Assembly: GCA_958295665.1 (NCBI GenBank)
Contig: OY282560.1
Span: forward strand, 98,309,930-98,373,929
Length of the DNA: 64,000 nt
DNA from: Tipula vernalis
Lineage: Eukaryota > Arthropoda > Insecta > Diptera > Tipulidae
Direction of reading: 5' to 3'
The notes beneath the pieces were generated by a model, which worked only from the letters and a program-made list of their open reading frames with translations, was not told the origin of the DNA and made no database searches. This document shows positions 33,418 through 47,000 of this stretch, in pieces. The stretch's first letter is position 1. Every line of letters begins with the position of its first letter. The position numbers and the translations under genes are program-made.

Positions 33418-36044
33418 TTAAATGTAAAATGTAAAATGTAAAATGTAAAATGTAAAATGTAAAATGTAAAATGTAAAATGTAAAATGTAAAATGTAAAAT
33501 GTAAAATGTAAAATGTAAAATGTAAAATGTAAAATGTAAAATGTAAAATGTAAAATGTAAAATGTAAAATGTAAAATGTAAAATGTAAAATGTAAAATGT
33601 AAAATGTAAAATGTAAAATGTAAAATGTAAAATGTAAAATGTAAAATGTAAAATGTAAAATGTAAAATGTAAAATGTAAAATGTAAAATGTAAAATGTAA
33701 AATGTAAAATGTAAAATGTAAAATGTAAAATGTAAAATGTAAAATGTAAAATGTAAAATGTAAAATGTAAAATGTAAAATGTAAAATGTAAAATGTAAAA
33801 TGTAAAATGTAAAATGTAAAATGTAAAATGTAAAATGTAAAATGTAAAATGTAAAATGTAAAATGTAAAATGTAAAATGTAAAATGTAAAATGTAAAATG
33901 TAAAATGTAAAATGTAAAATGTAAAATGTAAAATGTAAAATGTAAAATGTAAAATGTAAAATGTAAAATGTAAAATGTAAAATGTAAAATGTAAAATGTA
34001 AAATGTAAAATGTAAAATGTAAAATGTAAAATGTAAAATGTAAAATGTAAAATGTAAAATGTAAAATGTAAAATGTAAAATGTAAAATGTAAAATGTAAA
34101 ATGTAAAATGTAAAATGTAAAATGTAAAATGTAAAATGTAAAATGTAAAATGTAAAATGTAAAATGTAAAATGTAAAATGTAAAATGTAAAATGTAAAAT
34201 GTAAAATGTAAAATGTAAAATGTAAAATGTAAAATGTAAAATGTAAAATGTAAAATGTAAAATGTAAAATGTAAAATGTAAAATGTAAAATGTAAAATGT
34301 AAAATGTAAAATGTAAAATGTAAAATGTAAAATGTAAAATGTAAAATGTAAAATGTAAAATGTAAAATGTAAAATGTAAAATGTAAAATGTAAAATGTAA
34401 AATGTAAAATGTAAAATGTAAAATGTAAAATGAAATATGTAAAATGTAAAATGTAAAATGTAAAATGTAAAATGTAAAATGTAAAATGTAAAATGTAAAA
34501 TGTAAAATGTAAAATGTAAAATGTAAAATGTAAAATGTAAAATGTAAAATGTAAAATGTAAAATGTAAAATGTAAAATGTAAAATGTAAAATGTAAAATG
34601 TAAAATGTAAAATGTAAAATGTAAAATGTAAAATGTAAAATGTAAAATGTAAAATGTAAAATGTAAAATGTAAAATGTAAAATGTAAAATGTAAAATGTA
34701 AAATGTAAAATGTAAAATGTAAAATGTAAAATGTAAAATGTAAAATGTAAAATGTAAAATGTAAAATGTAAAATGTAAAGTGTAAAATGTAAAATGTAAA
34801 ATGTAAAATGTAAAATGTAAAATGTAAAATGTAAAATGTAAAATGTAAAATGTAAAATGTAAAATGTAAAATGTAAAATGTAAAATGTAAAATGTAAAAT
34901 GTAAAATGTAAAATGTAAAATGTAAAATGTAAAATGTAAAATGTAAAATGTAAAATGTAAAATGTAAAATGTAAAATGTAAAATGTAAAATGTAAAATGT
35001 AAAATGTAAAATGTAAAATGTAAAATGTAAAATGTAAAATGTAAAATGTAAAATGTAAAATGTAAAATGTAAAATGTAAAATGTAAAATGTAAAATGTAA
35101 AATGTAAAATGTAAAATGTAAAATGTAAAATGTAAAATGTAAAATGTAAAATGTAAAATGTAAAATGTAAAATGTAAAATGTAAAATGTAAAATGTAAAA
35201 TGTAAAATGTAAAATGTAAAATGTAAAATGTAAAATGTAAAATGTAAAATGTAAAATGTAAAATGTAAAATGTAAAATGTAAAATGTAAAATGTAAAATG
35301 TAAAATGTAAAATGTAAAATGTAAAATGTAAAATGTAAAATGTAAAATGTAAAATGTAAAATGTAAAATGTAAAATGTAAAATGTAAAATGTAAAATGTA
35401 AAATGTAAAATGTAAAATGTAAAATGTAAAATGTAAAATGTAAAATGTAAAATGTAAAATGTAAAATGTAAAATGTAAAATGTAAAATGTAAAATGTAAA
35501 ATGTAAAATGTAAAATGTAAAATGTAAAATGTAAAATGTAAAATGTAAAATGTAAAATGTAAAATGTAAAATGTAAAATGTAAAATGTAAAATGTAAAAT
35601 GTAAAATGTAAAATGTAAAATGTAAAATGTAAAATGTAAAATGTAAAATGTAAAATGTAAAATGTAAAATGTAAAATGTAAAATGTAAAATGTAAAATGT
35701 AAAATGTAAAATGTAAAATGTAAAATGTAAAATGTAAAATGTAAAATGTAAAATGTAAAATGTAAAATGTAAAATGTAAAATGTAAAATGTAAAATGTAA
35801 AATGTAAAATGTAAAATGTAAAATGTAAAATGTAAAATGTAAAATGTAAAATGTAAAATGTAAAATGTAAAATGTAAAATGTAAAATGTAAAATGTAAAA
35901 TGTAAAATGTAAAATGTAAAATGTAAAATGTAAAATGTAAAATGTAAAATGTAAAATGTAAAATGTAAAATGTAAAATGTAAAATGTAAAATGTAAAATG
36001 TAAAATGTAAAATGTAAAATGTAAAATGTAAAATGTAAAATGTA
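33418..36044. repeat. Heptamer satellite (TGTAAAA)n, about 375 copies
   Basis: It is 2.6 kb of a strict 7-bp repeat. I saw only two variant units: TGAAATA at about 34,431 and TGTAAAG at about 34,779. No length variants were noticed. The left edge decays through GTGTTAAATG. The right edge runs straight into a LINE family A fragment (TGTACTGGGCAACTGGG). On the minus strand the repeat has no stop codon in two frames, which produces meaningless open frames of nearly 900 codons. Confidence 0.97.
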
Positions 36045-36046
36045 CT

Positions 36047-36500
36047 GGGCAACTGGGACTCTTATGGAGTTTCACTTGAACCAGAAATGTTGAATTGGAG
36101 TTCTTTTCAAACCAGCTACATAACTCTGTACAGTTGGCTTACGAGAACAGCTGCCCGATTAAGCGAAGAGAGTCCAGGCGCTGTATAAGCCGAGGAAAAA
36201 AATCGGGAAAGTTATTCAACAAGGCTAAACGGACCGATGAATGGGGCGAGTATAAGATGGCCTTGTCGGAATATAATCTCGAAAGAGAAAGGAAGTCCTT
36301 TCTAGGGAACATTCAAATGGTTTAGGACTTCTTTAGATACCAAAAGGAAACCTTAGAAGTACTTTTTTAGATACCCAGTTTCCGGATTCAATAGTGCTAG
36401 GAGCCTGGTGGAATTTTCAAACTGAGCCTCTCTGGGAGAATTTTCAAGTTCTAATGGGTCTTTCAAACCTTTTAAATCCGCGGGGAATAGAGAGGAGAGA
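36047..36500 (+). mobile_element. LINE family A copy 2 (short internal fragment)
   Basis: It matches copy 1 from about 24,171 (GACTGGGACTCTTATAGAGT) to about 24,805 with several internal deletions. Its reading FFSNQLHNSVQLAYENSCPI has a sense codon where copy 1 has a TGA. It spans the end of the endonuclease and the start of RT only and contains neither active site. It is flanked on the left by the heptamer satellite. Confidence 0.85.
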
Positions 36501-36550
36501 TTAAGTGGTTCAAGACGTAACTATCTCGATGGCAATTTTTTTATTACACT

Positions 36551-36669
36551 AAACAAATTATTTTATTGGTAAAGGGCACTTTATTTTTACTTATTTAAGC
36601 TTGAGCTTCCAATCCAAATTCTGAATCCCCTCTAAATAAATATCCCTATACCAATAAAATAATTTGTTT
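36551..36669. mobile_element. Fold-back (MITE-like) element, 119 bp with 26-bp inverted ends
   Basis: The left arm 36,551-36,576 (AAACAAATTATTTTATTGGT then AAAGGG) and the right arm 36,644-36,669 are reverse complements with one mismatch. The 67-bp centre is non-coding. No clear target-site duplication was seen, so a MITE origin is only a suggestion. Confidence 0.6.
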
Positions 36670-36837
36670 GAATATTAAAAATTGGCTCAATGTAATTAAA
36701 AGTTAATTTACTTGTAGGAATTTTAAGGGGTGGTCCATCTAGCGTTTCCCATTTCAGCTATCGGTTATTTCAAGTGTGGCAATACTTACGTCATTCGTGT
36801 TATGCCAGAAAATTAGTTTAATTATTGACATTTATGA

Positions 36838-36940
36838 AATGCATCGCTTTACGCTAGAACAAAATTGGGAAATATTGAAAACTAACTTTCAAAGTGGTAA
36901 ACAAATTGGGATGAAAATCATTGTGTTTGAACCTTAAGCT
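36838..36940 (+). pseudogene. Possible mariner-like N-terminal helix-turn-helix remnant
   Basis: ATG at 36,838 reads MHRFTLEQNWEILKTNFQSG and then KQIGMKII before stopping. The RFTLEQ.W.I...F..G pattern is like the first helix-turn-helix of mariner-type transposases found in many arthropod genomes. Nothing further downstream could be aligned by eye. Weak. Confidence 0.25.
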
Positions 36941-39900
36941 ATGATATTTCATTTTGGAAAGGGACACAGTTCAAAAGTTATCCACTTGAAAATGTATCAT
37001 CAGATTCCAACTTTAAATTATGGGATATCACGTAAAGCTCTCTTCACATCCTCTGTGCTGTCTAAGCGAACCAATCTCTGAGATTCGTGTTATAGAGCGC
37101 AGGGAAGGACTTGTTCCCCATAATTTAATTTTTTACTTCAATTAAAATATGGTTAAAATTGTGTCAAAAACTTCACACCGGCCCTTTAACAGCCTTCTAA
37201 GAAAGCCAAATTTGCTCAATAAAATGACCAAGTGGTGGTGACGATACGAATTTTCCACCGGTCCGATTTATAGTTTACGAAAAACGATTTCATGAAACCC
37301 GTGAATGAAAAATATTAATGCGATTTTCTGAAAGTCGTTATCGGTCCGCGAGGCAGCAATAAAAAACAATAGTTTCTTTCATCACGGTTTTTCTTGTCTT
37401 GTCAAATTAGAAGAGGCTTCACCAGTTAGGTGGCCCAGGTGAGTCGGTCCTGACTATAATCTTGTGCCTTTTATTCCAAAATTTTGTGAATTTTTCAAGA
37501 ACATCAATGCAAAACAAGAACTCTTTAGCCTATACTATGCACAAAATGTAAGAAATGTTTCTTCATGAGAATTTCCGAGATACTAGAGAAAAAATTTGAT
37601 AACTCTTAAATTCTCGAGAAATGAAATTATACGGAAAACAAATTCTTTGATTTCTCAAACATTGGCCGGTTATGCTAATTAAAATATTTATTTTAAGAGC
37701 GGTTAGTACGTTGACAAAATGTACTTCTTTTCTGCTCAAAATTATACCAGAAAAAGGTTTTAATCGCCTTATGATTAATGAAATACGTATTAATCATAAA
37801 TCAAATTTTCCAATTAACATGTATGGGACGGCATAAAATATTAAACCGATTGTATATTTAACATAATCTCAATGAAAATTATCTCTAAACGATAAAACAC
37901 CAAACAATGATATCACTAACTGAGTTTATCGAACAACAAAAATCCAAAGTAAAAAATGTAAATCAAACATGAACGTATCTATAACATAACACACATACGG
38001 ATTGGAGGTGATATACCGAAAAAGTATGTTAAAGGCATGAAAATGAATTTGAATATTCAATTATGCGTGTATGATCACAAATCAAAATCAAAATGAAAAC
38101 AAACAATTGGAGCACCACATACCAAACAATACCAAAAATCAAACTGATTTATGTAAATTATGTAGGTTTTCTCGTCATCATCATTGTCTATAATTAACGA
38201 TTCATTTTATAATGAACAATATCGTTAAATAATAAGACAAAACCTTGCCCACGGCTGAATAAAATGTTTGTTTGTCTAAGTATTTTGAATTCGTTGCAAT
38301 AAAATCATCATCATCTTTACGACATATTATGTGTAGTAAGCTACAAATATATGTATTCAGGCTTGTTATATAAATTTGATCAAACCAACCTTTACCGAAC
38401 AGTAATTTGGTTCGAAGAATTTCCGTTTTTGATAAATGAACATTTATTTGATGTATCCGAAACCTTTTAACTCTTTTAAGGTGAACCAAGATTAGACACC
38501 CACATCATTTCAGTTTTTTTTTTTTTTTGTTTTGTTTGTTTGATGAATGTAAAGTTGATTTGGATGCATAATACAGTCTATTAAAAGGAATCCTTGAAGA
38601 TTTGATTTTTTTTTTTTTTGTTTACAAAGTCGATTTATTTCTTATATGACAAATGGAGCTACGGAAATTTTGATTTTAAGTCAACTTTTACTTTGTTCAT
38701 CATTAGTCAAAATGTGTGTGCGCGCGGGGGTGATTTGGATGGTTCTTGATGTGTCCAAAAGCAACAATTATAATAACAGATTGGGACTGGATATGAAATT
38801 GTTTACATGATTTAAAAGTTTAAACCAGTCTATGTACTAAAATGTATGAGGTGGAATGCAATAATCTATTTGTGCTTCCAGAAATTTAAGTGTTTGAGGC
38901 CTTTTTTCTGAAAGTTGTTCTATATTGTTATACAAGAAGTACTGCGTTGTTGGAATCCTACCAAACCAACTGCCTCTCACTTGACTTGCTCTGGGCAAAG
39001 TTACTTTTAGTTTTTATTTAATATAATCGCTTTCAATTTCTATTACATATACACCCATTTAATATTTGTCTTTTAGCAGTGTCGGAACTCCAAATGTCAC
39101 CCCCTCCCAATTTTCCGTGGTCCTCTAAAAATGGGTTTGGCACCTAAGAACAAGCAAAACTTTGGTTTTAACATGAAAATTTTCGATCTTGAAATATTTG
39201 CGAACTTACGTTTTGGATTTCGACACAGTCTTTTTCAACCCATTAGAATTAACCAATCGAACTGAAACTTCATATTTAACGCTTTTTGCATAAATTGAGA
39301 GGTGCCAGTGAATTTTTAGTGAAATCGGCCAACTGGAAGTGGGAAATTTTGTTTTACAGAATGTTGATTTACAGAAAAACTATTAAATACAAAATGTTTA
39401 GAAAATTAATTTGAAAGAAATTAGCTTAATGAGCTCAAAATTCCCCATTTGTAAAAAGAATTCGTGTTTTTGATATACCTCAATTTTTAATTAAAAACAT
39501 ATTTTTTAGATCCAGTTTCGCATTGGTTACAATTATCTGATTTCGAGAAATTCGATTATGAAAAGATTATGTATATTTTCTGCGAATTTTGAAGGTCTTA
39601 AAATAGTTAAAAAGCATTCAAGTTCCAAAAAGCTTCCAACAATCTTCAAATGCCTAAAGACCCTATTTTTTAGTGACAATGTCAAGCGAGAGCTACTTCA
39701 TTACAGAGGCTGGTTTAGCTCCCCATTGATTCCTTTTCTATACGCAAAGGAGCTTCAAATGAGAAAAACTAAGAAATCGTATTCAGTCATGGTTCCAAAT
39801 TTTTTGTTAGAAGAATGTTTCAACAATTTCTTCTTGATTTTTCTAAACATTACAAGGAAATTATAGAAAGCTGCTTAACAGCAAAGCAGAACTTCAATAT

Positions 39901-41361
39901 TGCTGAAAGTTTAAGTTACTGCTTCCACATCAACAACTTACTGAATTTCCAGAAATCATTTTACAAATAAAATTCAACCTTTTCAAAATTGGTTTTGCAA
40001 ACGGATCAATTTAGAGTACAAAACCATTATTACAAACCCATCAATCAAGCAAACACTGTTTAGCGATTTCTTTTTCTAACTTAAATATCTGCCAGAACCT
40101 AGAGAAGTCATTTTTATTTCTAAGCAAGAAAAATATGAGTAATTATTACTGGAACGTTCATTTTCAGCAACTGAGAAAAAGTGGTGGGTCTGCCTTTCTA
40201 AGGAAATATCTGACACCAACCGGAGCAATTTCTTCTTTCCCAAAAAGTTAGATTACCGCATTTTCTTAAAATTTTTCTAGAAATGTCCCATTTAGTAAAT
40301 TAGAAAAGTTAATTCTAAGCTATGCTTAATTAGCTACATTAAGCTTAACCTACCTAAGCTTGACTTTGAGCTAATATTTGAACGTTTGAAAAATCAAAGT
40401 GGAATCCCAATATACCCGCTGTTATGTAACAGCATTCCTGGAACTCTGGCAGAACTTCCTCGCTTAGGAGCATTGACACACTTGAGTTTCATATTCTTGG
40501 AGTTTAAAAGGCTGTAGGCGAGTTTTGTTTTTTCAACCATATTTGCCATTACCTTTCGTTGAAGCTACGATGACATTTTTGGTCACTCTTTGCGGGTTGT
40601 ATTGTAGGGCCCAACTCGATGAGTTGTATTTTTTTATTTATTATACATCAATAGGTAATGCACCAGCCAACAACTGTGTGGTACGTTTCTGTGATTTGTA
40701 GTATGATATTACGTTTCGCAGTCTCCAGCGAACATATTATTGGTTTTGAAAGTAAAACGAGTCTTGAGAGGTGATTTTCGTATACGTGCTTAATGTATAG
40801 CAGTTGTTGTAAATTGGTATTGGTTGTCGCTGTTGGATAGTAGGAATATCTCAAGAAAATAATAACTGTTTACACAAACAGCTATAGCCAGCAAACGTTC
40901 CACAACAATAATTTTTTAATACAGTTTTGACCAAAACAACTAAAACGAGTATCAATGTGTTTGGATTCTCTGGTTATCCTCGTTGATAACAGACAGCTGA
41001 ATTTTGTTCTTTGCCAAAATCTTTTCATAATGATGCATACTCTGCATTGAGCAGTACAAAATCCATCTTTTTTTTTATCTTTGCTGTAGCTTCCAATTTC
41101 AATTTCAAATTGCTTGAGCCTTTAAATTCCGCAGGATTAATTTCACTTCTTCCCAATCGAAAATTGAATCAGATGAACAATAATGCTCCGATAATACAGT
41201 GATACATTGACTATTATTTGGTAATTGTTTATGTCTTCTTTCATATTAAATTATCCAGAAACAAGCGGGAACTACGTCATCATCTCTCTCAAGAAGAAGA
41301 AGAGCGATTTAATTTAAATTTTCTCGTAAGGAGCATCATTAACAGTAACACGTCATCATTT
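36941..41361. other. Gene-poor interval, nothing convincing recognised
   Basis: Mostly AT-rich unique-looking sequence with poly(T) runs near 38,515 and 38,610. The longest ORF with some protein-like composition is 39,558-39,866 (+), MKRLCIFSANFEGLKIVKKH onward, Lys/Phe/Leu-rich. It matches no family I recognise and could be a decayed transposon piece. No RNA gene was detected. Confidence 0.45.
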
Positions 41362-43021
41362 TTTTATTATTATTACTGAAGGGCCATGTGGGCGTTCAAG
41401 TCACCTCGCACTGACCTTAAGTATCTTTTGTGTTTGGGCCCTGCTCAATTAACCGTCCAGTCAATATTCAAGCTTTTAATGAACCTGACAATACTACCGG
41501 CCGGTATAGGATGCATACTATCTGGGCTAATTATTCTCCCTCTTAGAAGTGGCAGTCTTTTGCGTAAAATGGCTGGCAATGGTACAGAACATGTTCCGCA
41601 AATTCTACTTCCAGGTCGCAGAAGCGGCATCCGTCGGTCGTACTTAGGCCCATTTTCTTAAGGTGATACTTTAAGCAGATGTGACCTGTGAGGAAGCCAG
41701 TAAGCAACCTCAACTCAGGTTTCCTAAGGCCAAGACACTCCTTAACCTCCCGGCCTTTTACCGCTTGCCTAAGTGACGCCTCAAAAAAAATATGATCAAA
41801 TGAATAGAGAGACAGAACCCTCGCGACCAAGGTGATCAGCTGCCTATTTTGCACGATTGCAGTATGACCTGGCACCGAAAAAGTGTTGCCTTATTTAAGC
41901 TTGCCAGATGCTTAATGACCTTCGAACAATTCCATACCAGTCTTGACTCAATAGTACAAGATCTAATAGTCTTTAAGGCCGATTGGCTGTCCGACACAAT
42001 ATACACCTTTCCATCATTTAGGGCTTTTGCTATGCCTATCCTAGAGCAAAGTTCTATAGCATGAACTTCTGCTTGAAAGACGATAGCGTTGTTACTCAAA
42101 TCTTCGAGAAGGTGGTCCTACTCTCGTGTATTTCTACCCCGCCCCTTCTTCTGTTTTTGATCCATCTGTAAACCATACCATTGACCCTCACTCAAAGGAT
42201 GACCCGTCTCTTCTCCACATATCCCGGTCAGGTAACCTAACACAAAAGGGTTTGTAGAAATCCAGTTTAGTCGCCATACAGTCGAAAGGCATTCCTGTGG
42301 TTGGGTCTGTCTGAAATTCCTTAAGGATTACCAGATGACCCACCATATTGCCCAGTTTCATATTTCCCTCCGCCTGCACTTAAGGGCCATATTAGCAGCA
42401 TCCATTTTAACATGAAAATGCAATGGAGTTAGTCCTAGAAGTACCTCTATTGTTGCGGTTAGATATGTTTTCATTCAGCACCTAACACTGATGCAGGCTA
42501 TTGCGCTGTCCTCTGTTCAGTTTTAGGCCACCAAACTACCGATGCGTAGGTGACCATATGCCTAATGATTGTTAGAAATCACCAATAGATCACTTTTGGT
42601 TGTAGTCCGAAACTACGTCCATAGAGTCTCTGAAAGGCACAAAAAGCCTTAGTGGCTCTATTTTGAACTTCCAGTATATGTTGTTTCCAGTTCAGTTTTT
42701 GATTTAGGATGACCCATAGATATTTAACGTCTTTGGAAAAAGGAACAATAGTACCGTTTAACGAGGGAGGTATATGTGAGAGCTTTTTCCACATTTTTCC
42801 TGGAAATAAAACCCATGTCTACTAAGAAGGACCAGTAGTCTATCAATAACCAATGAGTACAAAAGAGGAGACAGTACCCCTTCTTGGGGACAGCGCTTTA
42901 CGGCCCTGATGGTTACTGACTCACCACCTAATCTAGCTGTGATCTCGCGATGTTTCAGCATGGTGCCGATCAATGTAATTGTAGAAAGCGGGCCTTTTAC
43001 TCCATTGCTGCTCTCTCTATC
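41362..43021 (-). mobile_element. LINE family A copy 3 (5'-truncated, RT active site deleted)
   Basis: On the minus strand it corresponds to copy 1 from about 25,205 to the 3' end, ending in an ATT/AAT-type tail at 41,362-41,374. The RT part reads HREITARLGGESVTIRAVKR and GVLSPLLYSLVIDRLLVLLS. It then jumps to the segment before NGTIVPFSKDVKYLWVILNQ, so the YADD block is missing. RNase H fragments (VYIVSDSQSALKTI, AEVHAIELCSRIG) and the C-terminal Cys/His motif (CRFCDLEVEFAEHVLYHC) are present in different frames. The truncation at 43,021 and the tail are typical of abortive target-primed insertion. Dead. Confidence 0.88.
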
Positions 43022-43326
43022 GTTGATGTTTGGTCGATCGCCAATTTAATACTTTTGTATGATTGAGTATTTGTGTTTCGTTTTTTATTTATATTGGATT
43101 GCACATTTACAGTAATACATTGGAATTCAAAAAATCGAGCCCTCCTAAAAAAATTAGTGGACACGACTGAATAAACAATCATAAAATCACAAAATCATCC
43201 CATCATATTGTATATACCATCTTGACCTGTTATTGCTGTGACAATTTTCATTTTGATTGCTCGATTATTTCTCAACATTTCTTAGAAAATTCAATTTAAT
43301 TAAAAATTAACTGTGCTATAGCCCAC

Positions 43327-43364
43327 AACCTATTGATAGAGGTATCAACCATCGTAATCGGACC
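43327..43364 (-). repeat. 38-bp inverted segment inside the first satellite monomer
   Basis: AACCTATTGATAGAGGTATC through TCGGACC is the exact reverse complement of the usual satellite segment GGTCCGATTACG to ATAGGTT. It is flanked on both sides by plus-oriented satellite (GCCCAC before, TAGCCCACAAG after). This marks a small inversion at the left edge of the array. Confidence 0.85.
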
Positions 43365-44090
43365 TAGCCCACAAGTTTTTGGGCGGCAAAAATCTAAAAT
43401 GGTCCGATTACGATGGATGATACCTCTATCAATAGGTTTCGGGACCTGTTATTGCTGTGACAATTTTCATTTTGATTGCTCGAATATTTCTAAATATTTC
43501 TTAGAAAATTCAATTTTATTGAAAATCAACTGTGCTATAGCCCACAAGTTTTTGGGCGGCAAAAATCTAAAATGGTCCGATTACGATGGTTGATACCTTT
43601 ATCAATAGGTTTCGGGACCTGTAATTGCTGTGACAATTTTCATTTTGATTGCTCGATTATTTCTAAACATTTCTTAGAAAATTCAATTTTATTGAAAATT
43701 AACTGTGCTATAGACCACAAGTTTTTGGGCGGCAAAAATCTAAAATGCTCCGATTACGATGGTTGATACCTCTATCAATAGGTTTCGGGACCTGTTATTG
43801 CTGTGACAATTTTCATTTTGATTGCTCGATTATTTCTAAACATTTCTTAGAAAATTCAATTTTATTGAAAATTAACTGTGCTATAGCCCACAAGTTTTTG
43901 GGCGGCAAAAATCTAAAATGCTCCGATTACGATGGTTGATACCTCTATCAATAGGTTTCGGGACCTGTTATTGCTGTGACAATTTTCATTTTGATTGCTC
44001 GATTATTTCTAAACATTTCTTAGAAAATTCAATTTTATTGAAAATTAACTGTGCTATAGCCCACAAGTTTTTGGGCGGCAAAAATCTAAA

Positions 44091-47000
44091 ATGCTCCGAT
44101 TACGATGGTTGATACCTCTATCAATAGGTTTTGGGACCTGTTATTGCTGTGACAATTTTCATTTTGATTGCTCGAAAATTTCTATATATTTCTTAGAAAA
44201 TTCAATTTTATTGAAAATTAACTGTGCTATAGCCCACACGTTTTTGGGCGGCAAAAATCTAAAATGGTCCGATTACGATGGTTGATACCTCTATCAATAG
44301 GTTTCGGGACCTGTAATTGCTGTGACAATTTTCATTTTGATTGCTCGCTTATTTCTAAACATTTCTTAGAAAATTCAATTTTATTGAAAATTAACTGTGC
44401 TATAGCCCACAAGTTTTTGGGCGGCAAAAATCTAAAATGGTCCGATTACGATGGTTGATACCTCTATCAATAGGTTTCGGGACCTGTTATTGCTGTGACA
44501 ATTTTCATTTTGATTGCTCGATTATTTCTAAACATTTCTTAGAAAATTCAATTTTATTGAAAATCAACTGTGCTATAGCCCACAAGTTTTTGGGTGGCAA
44601 AAATCTAAAATGGTCCGATTACGATGGTTGATACCTCTATCAATAGGTTTCGGGACCTGTTATTGCTGTGACAATTTTGATTTTGATTGCTCGATTATTT
44701 CTAAACATTTCTTAGAAAATTCAATTTTATTGAAAATTAACTGTGCTATAGACCACAAGTTTTTGGGCGGCAAAAATCTAAAATGCTCCGATTACGATGG
44801 TTGATACCTCTATCAATAGGTTTCGGGACCTGTTATTGCTGTGACAATTTTCATTTTGATTGCTCGATTATTTCTAAACATTTCTTAGAAAATTCAATTT
44901 TATTGAAAATTAACTGTGCTATAGACCACAAGTTTTTGGGCGGCAAAAATCTAAAATGCTCCGATTACGATGGTTGATACCTCTATCAATAGGTTTCGGG
45001 ACCTGTTATTGCTGTGACAATTTTCATTTTGATTGCTCGATTATTTCTAAACATTTCTTAGAAAATTCAATTTTATTGAAAATTAACTGTGCTATAGCCC
45101 ACAAGTTTTTGGGCGGCAAAAATCTAAAATGGTCCGATTACGATGGTTGATACCTCTATCAATAGGTTTCGGGACCTGTTATTGCTGTGACAATTTTCAT
45201 TTTGATTGCTCGATTATTTCTAAACATTTCTTAGAAAATTCAATTTTATTGAAAATTAACTGTGCTATAGCCCACAAGTTTTTGGGCGGCAAAAATCTAA
45301 AATGCTCCGATTACGATGGTTGATACCTCTATCAATAGGTTTCGGGACCTGTTATTGCTGTGACAATTTTCATTTTGATTGCTCGATTATTTCTAAACAT
45401 TTCTTAGAAAATTCAATTTTATTGAAAATCAACTGTGCTATAGCCCACAAGTTTTTGGGCGGCAAAAATCTAAAATGGTCCGATTACGATGGTTGATACC
45501 TCTATCAATAGGTTTCGGGACCTGTTATTGCTGTGACAATTTTCATTTTGATTGCTCGCTTATTTCTAAACATTTCTTAGAAAATTCAATTTTATTGAAA
45601 ATTAACTGTGATATAGCCCACAAGTTTTTGGGCGGCAAAAATCTAAAATGCTCCGATTACGATGGTTGATACCTCTATCAATAGGTTTCGGGACCTGTTA
45701 TTGCTGTGACAATTTTCATTTTGATTGCTCGATTATTTCTAAACATTTCTTAGAAAATTCAATTTTATTGAAAATCAACTGTGCTATAGCCCACAAGTTT
45801 TTGGGCGGCAAAAATCTAAAATGGTCCGATTACGATGGTTGATACCTCTATCAATAGGTTTCGGGACCTGTTATTGCTGTGACAATTTTGATTTTGATTG
45901 CTCGATTATTTCTAAACATTTCTTAGAAAATTCAATTTTATTGAAAATTAACTGTGCTATAGCCCACAAGTTTTTGGGCGGCAAAAATCTAAAATGCTCC
46001 GATTACGATGGTTGATACCTCTATCAATAGGTTTTGGGACCTGTTATTGCTGTGACAATTTTCATTTTGATTGCTCGAAAATTTCTATATATTTCTTAGA
46101 AAATTCAATTTTATTGAAAATTAACTGTGCTATAGCCCACACGTTTTTGGGCGGCAAAAATCTAAAATGGTCCGATTACGATGGTTGATACCTCTATCAA
46201 TAGGTTTCGGGACCTGTAATTGCTGTGACAATTTTTATTTTGATTGCTCGCTTATTTCTAAACATTTCTTAGAAAATTCAATTTTATTGAAAATTAACTG
46301 TGCTATAGACCACAAGTTTTTGGGCGGCAAAAATCTAAAATGCTCCGATTACGATGGTTGATACCTCTATCAATAGGTTTCGGGACCTGTTATTGCTGTG
46401 ACAATTTTCATTTTGATTGCTCGATTATTTCTAAACATTTCTTAGAAAATTCAATTTTATTGAAAATTAACTGTGCTATAGACCACAAGTTTTTGGGCGG
46501 CAAAAATCTAAAATGCTCCGATTACGATGGTTGATACCTCTATCAATAGGTTTCGGGACCTGTTATTGCTGTGACAATTTTCATTTTGATTGCTCGATTA
46601 TTTCTAAACATTTCTTAGAAAATTCAATTTTATTGAAAATTAACTGTGCTATAGCCCACAAGTTTTTGGGCGGCAAAAATCTAAAATGGTCCGATTACGA
46701 TGGTTGATACCTCTATCAATAGGTTTCGGGACCTGTTATTGCTGTGACAATTTTCATTTTGATTGCTCGAAAATTTCTATATATTTCTTAGAAAATTCAA
46801 TTTTATTGAAAATTAACTGTGCTATAGCCCACACGTTTTTGGGCGGCAAAAATCTAAAATGGTCCGATTACGATGGTTGATACCTCTATCAATAGGTTTC
46901 GGGACCTGTAATTGCTGTGACAATTTTTATTTTGATTGCTCGCTTATTTCTAAACATTTCTTAGAAAATTCAATTTTATTGAAAATTAACTGTGCTATAG

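Noticed and set aside
32988..33420. DNA-transposon terminal repeat starting CAGTAAAACC
   Set aside because: It resembles Tc1/pogo-type ends, but no reverse-complement partner was found within the next kilobases.
33365..36075. Open frames of 885-895 codons encoding an ILHFTFY heptad
   Set aside because: They are the direct translation of the 7-bp TGTAAAA satellite (21 nt = 7 codons, no stop on the minus strand). There is no start context, domain or non-repetitive coding sequence.
39558..39866. 102-codon plus-strand ORF
   Set aside because: Composition is only mildly protein-like, no family was recognised, and no splice or promoter signals could be tied to it. It is left as unassigned.
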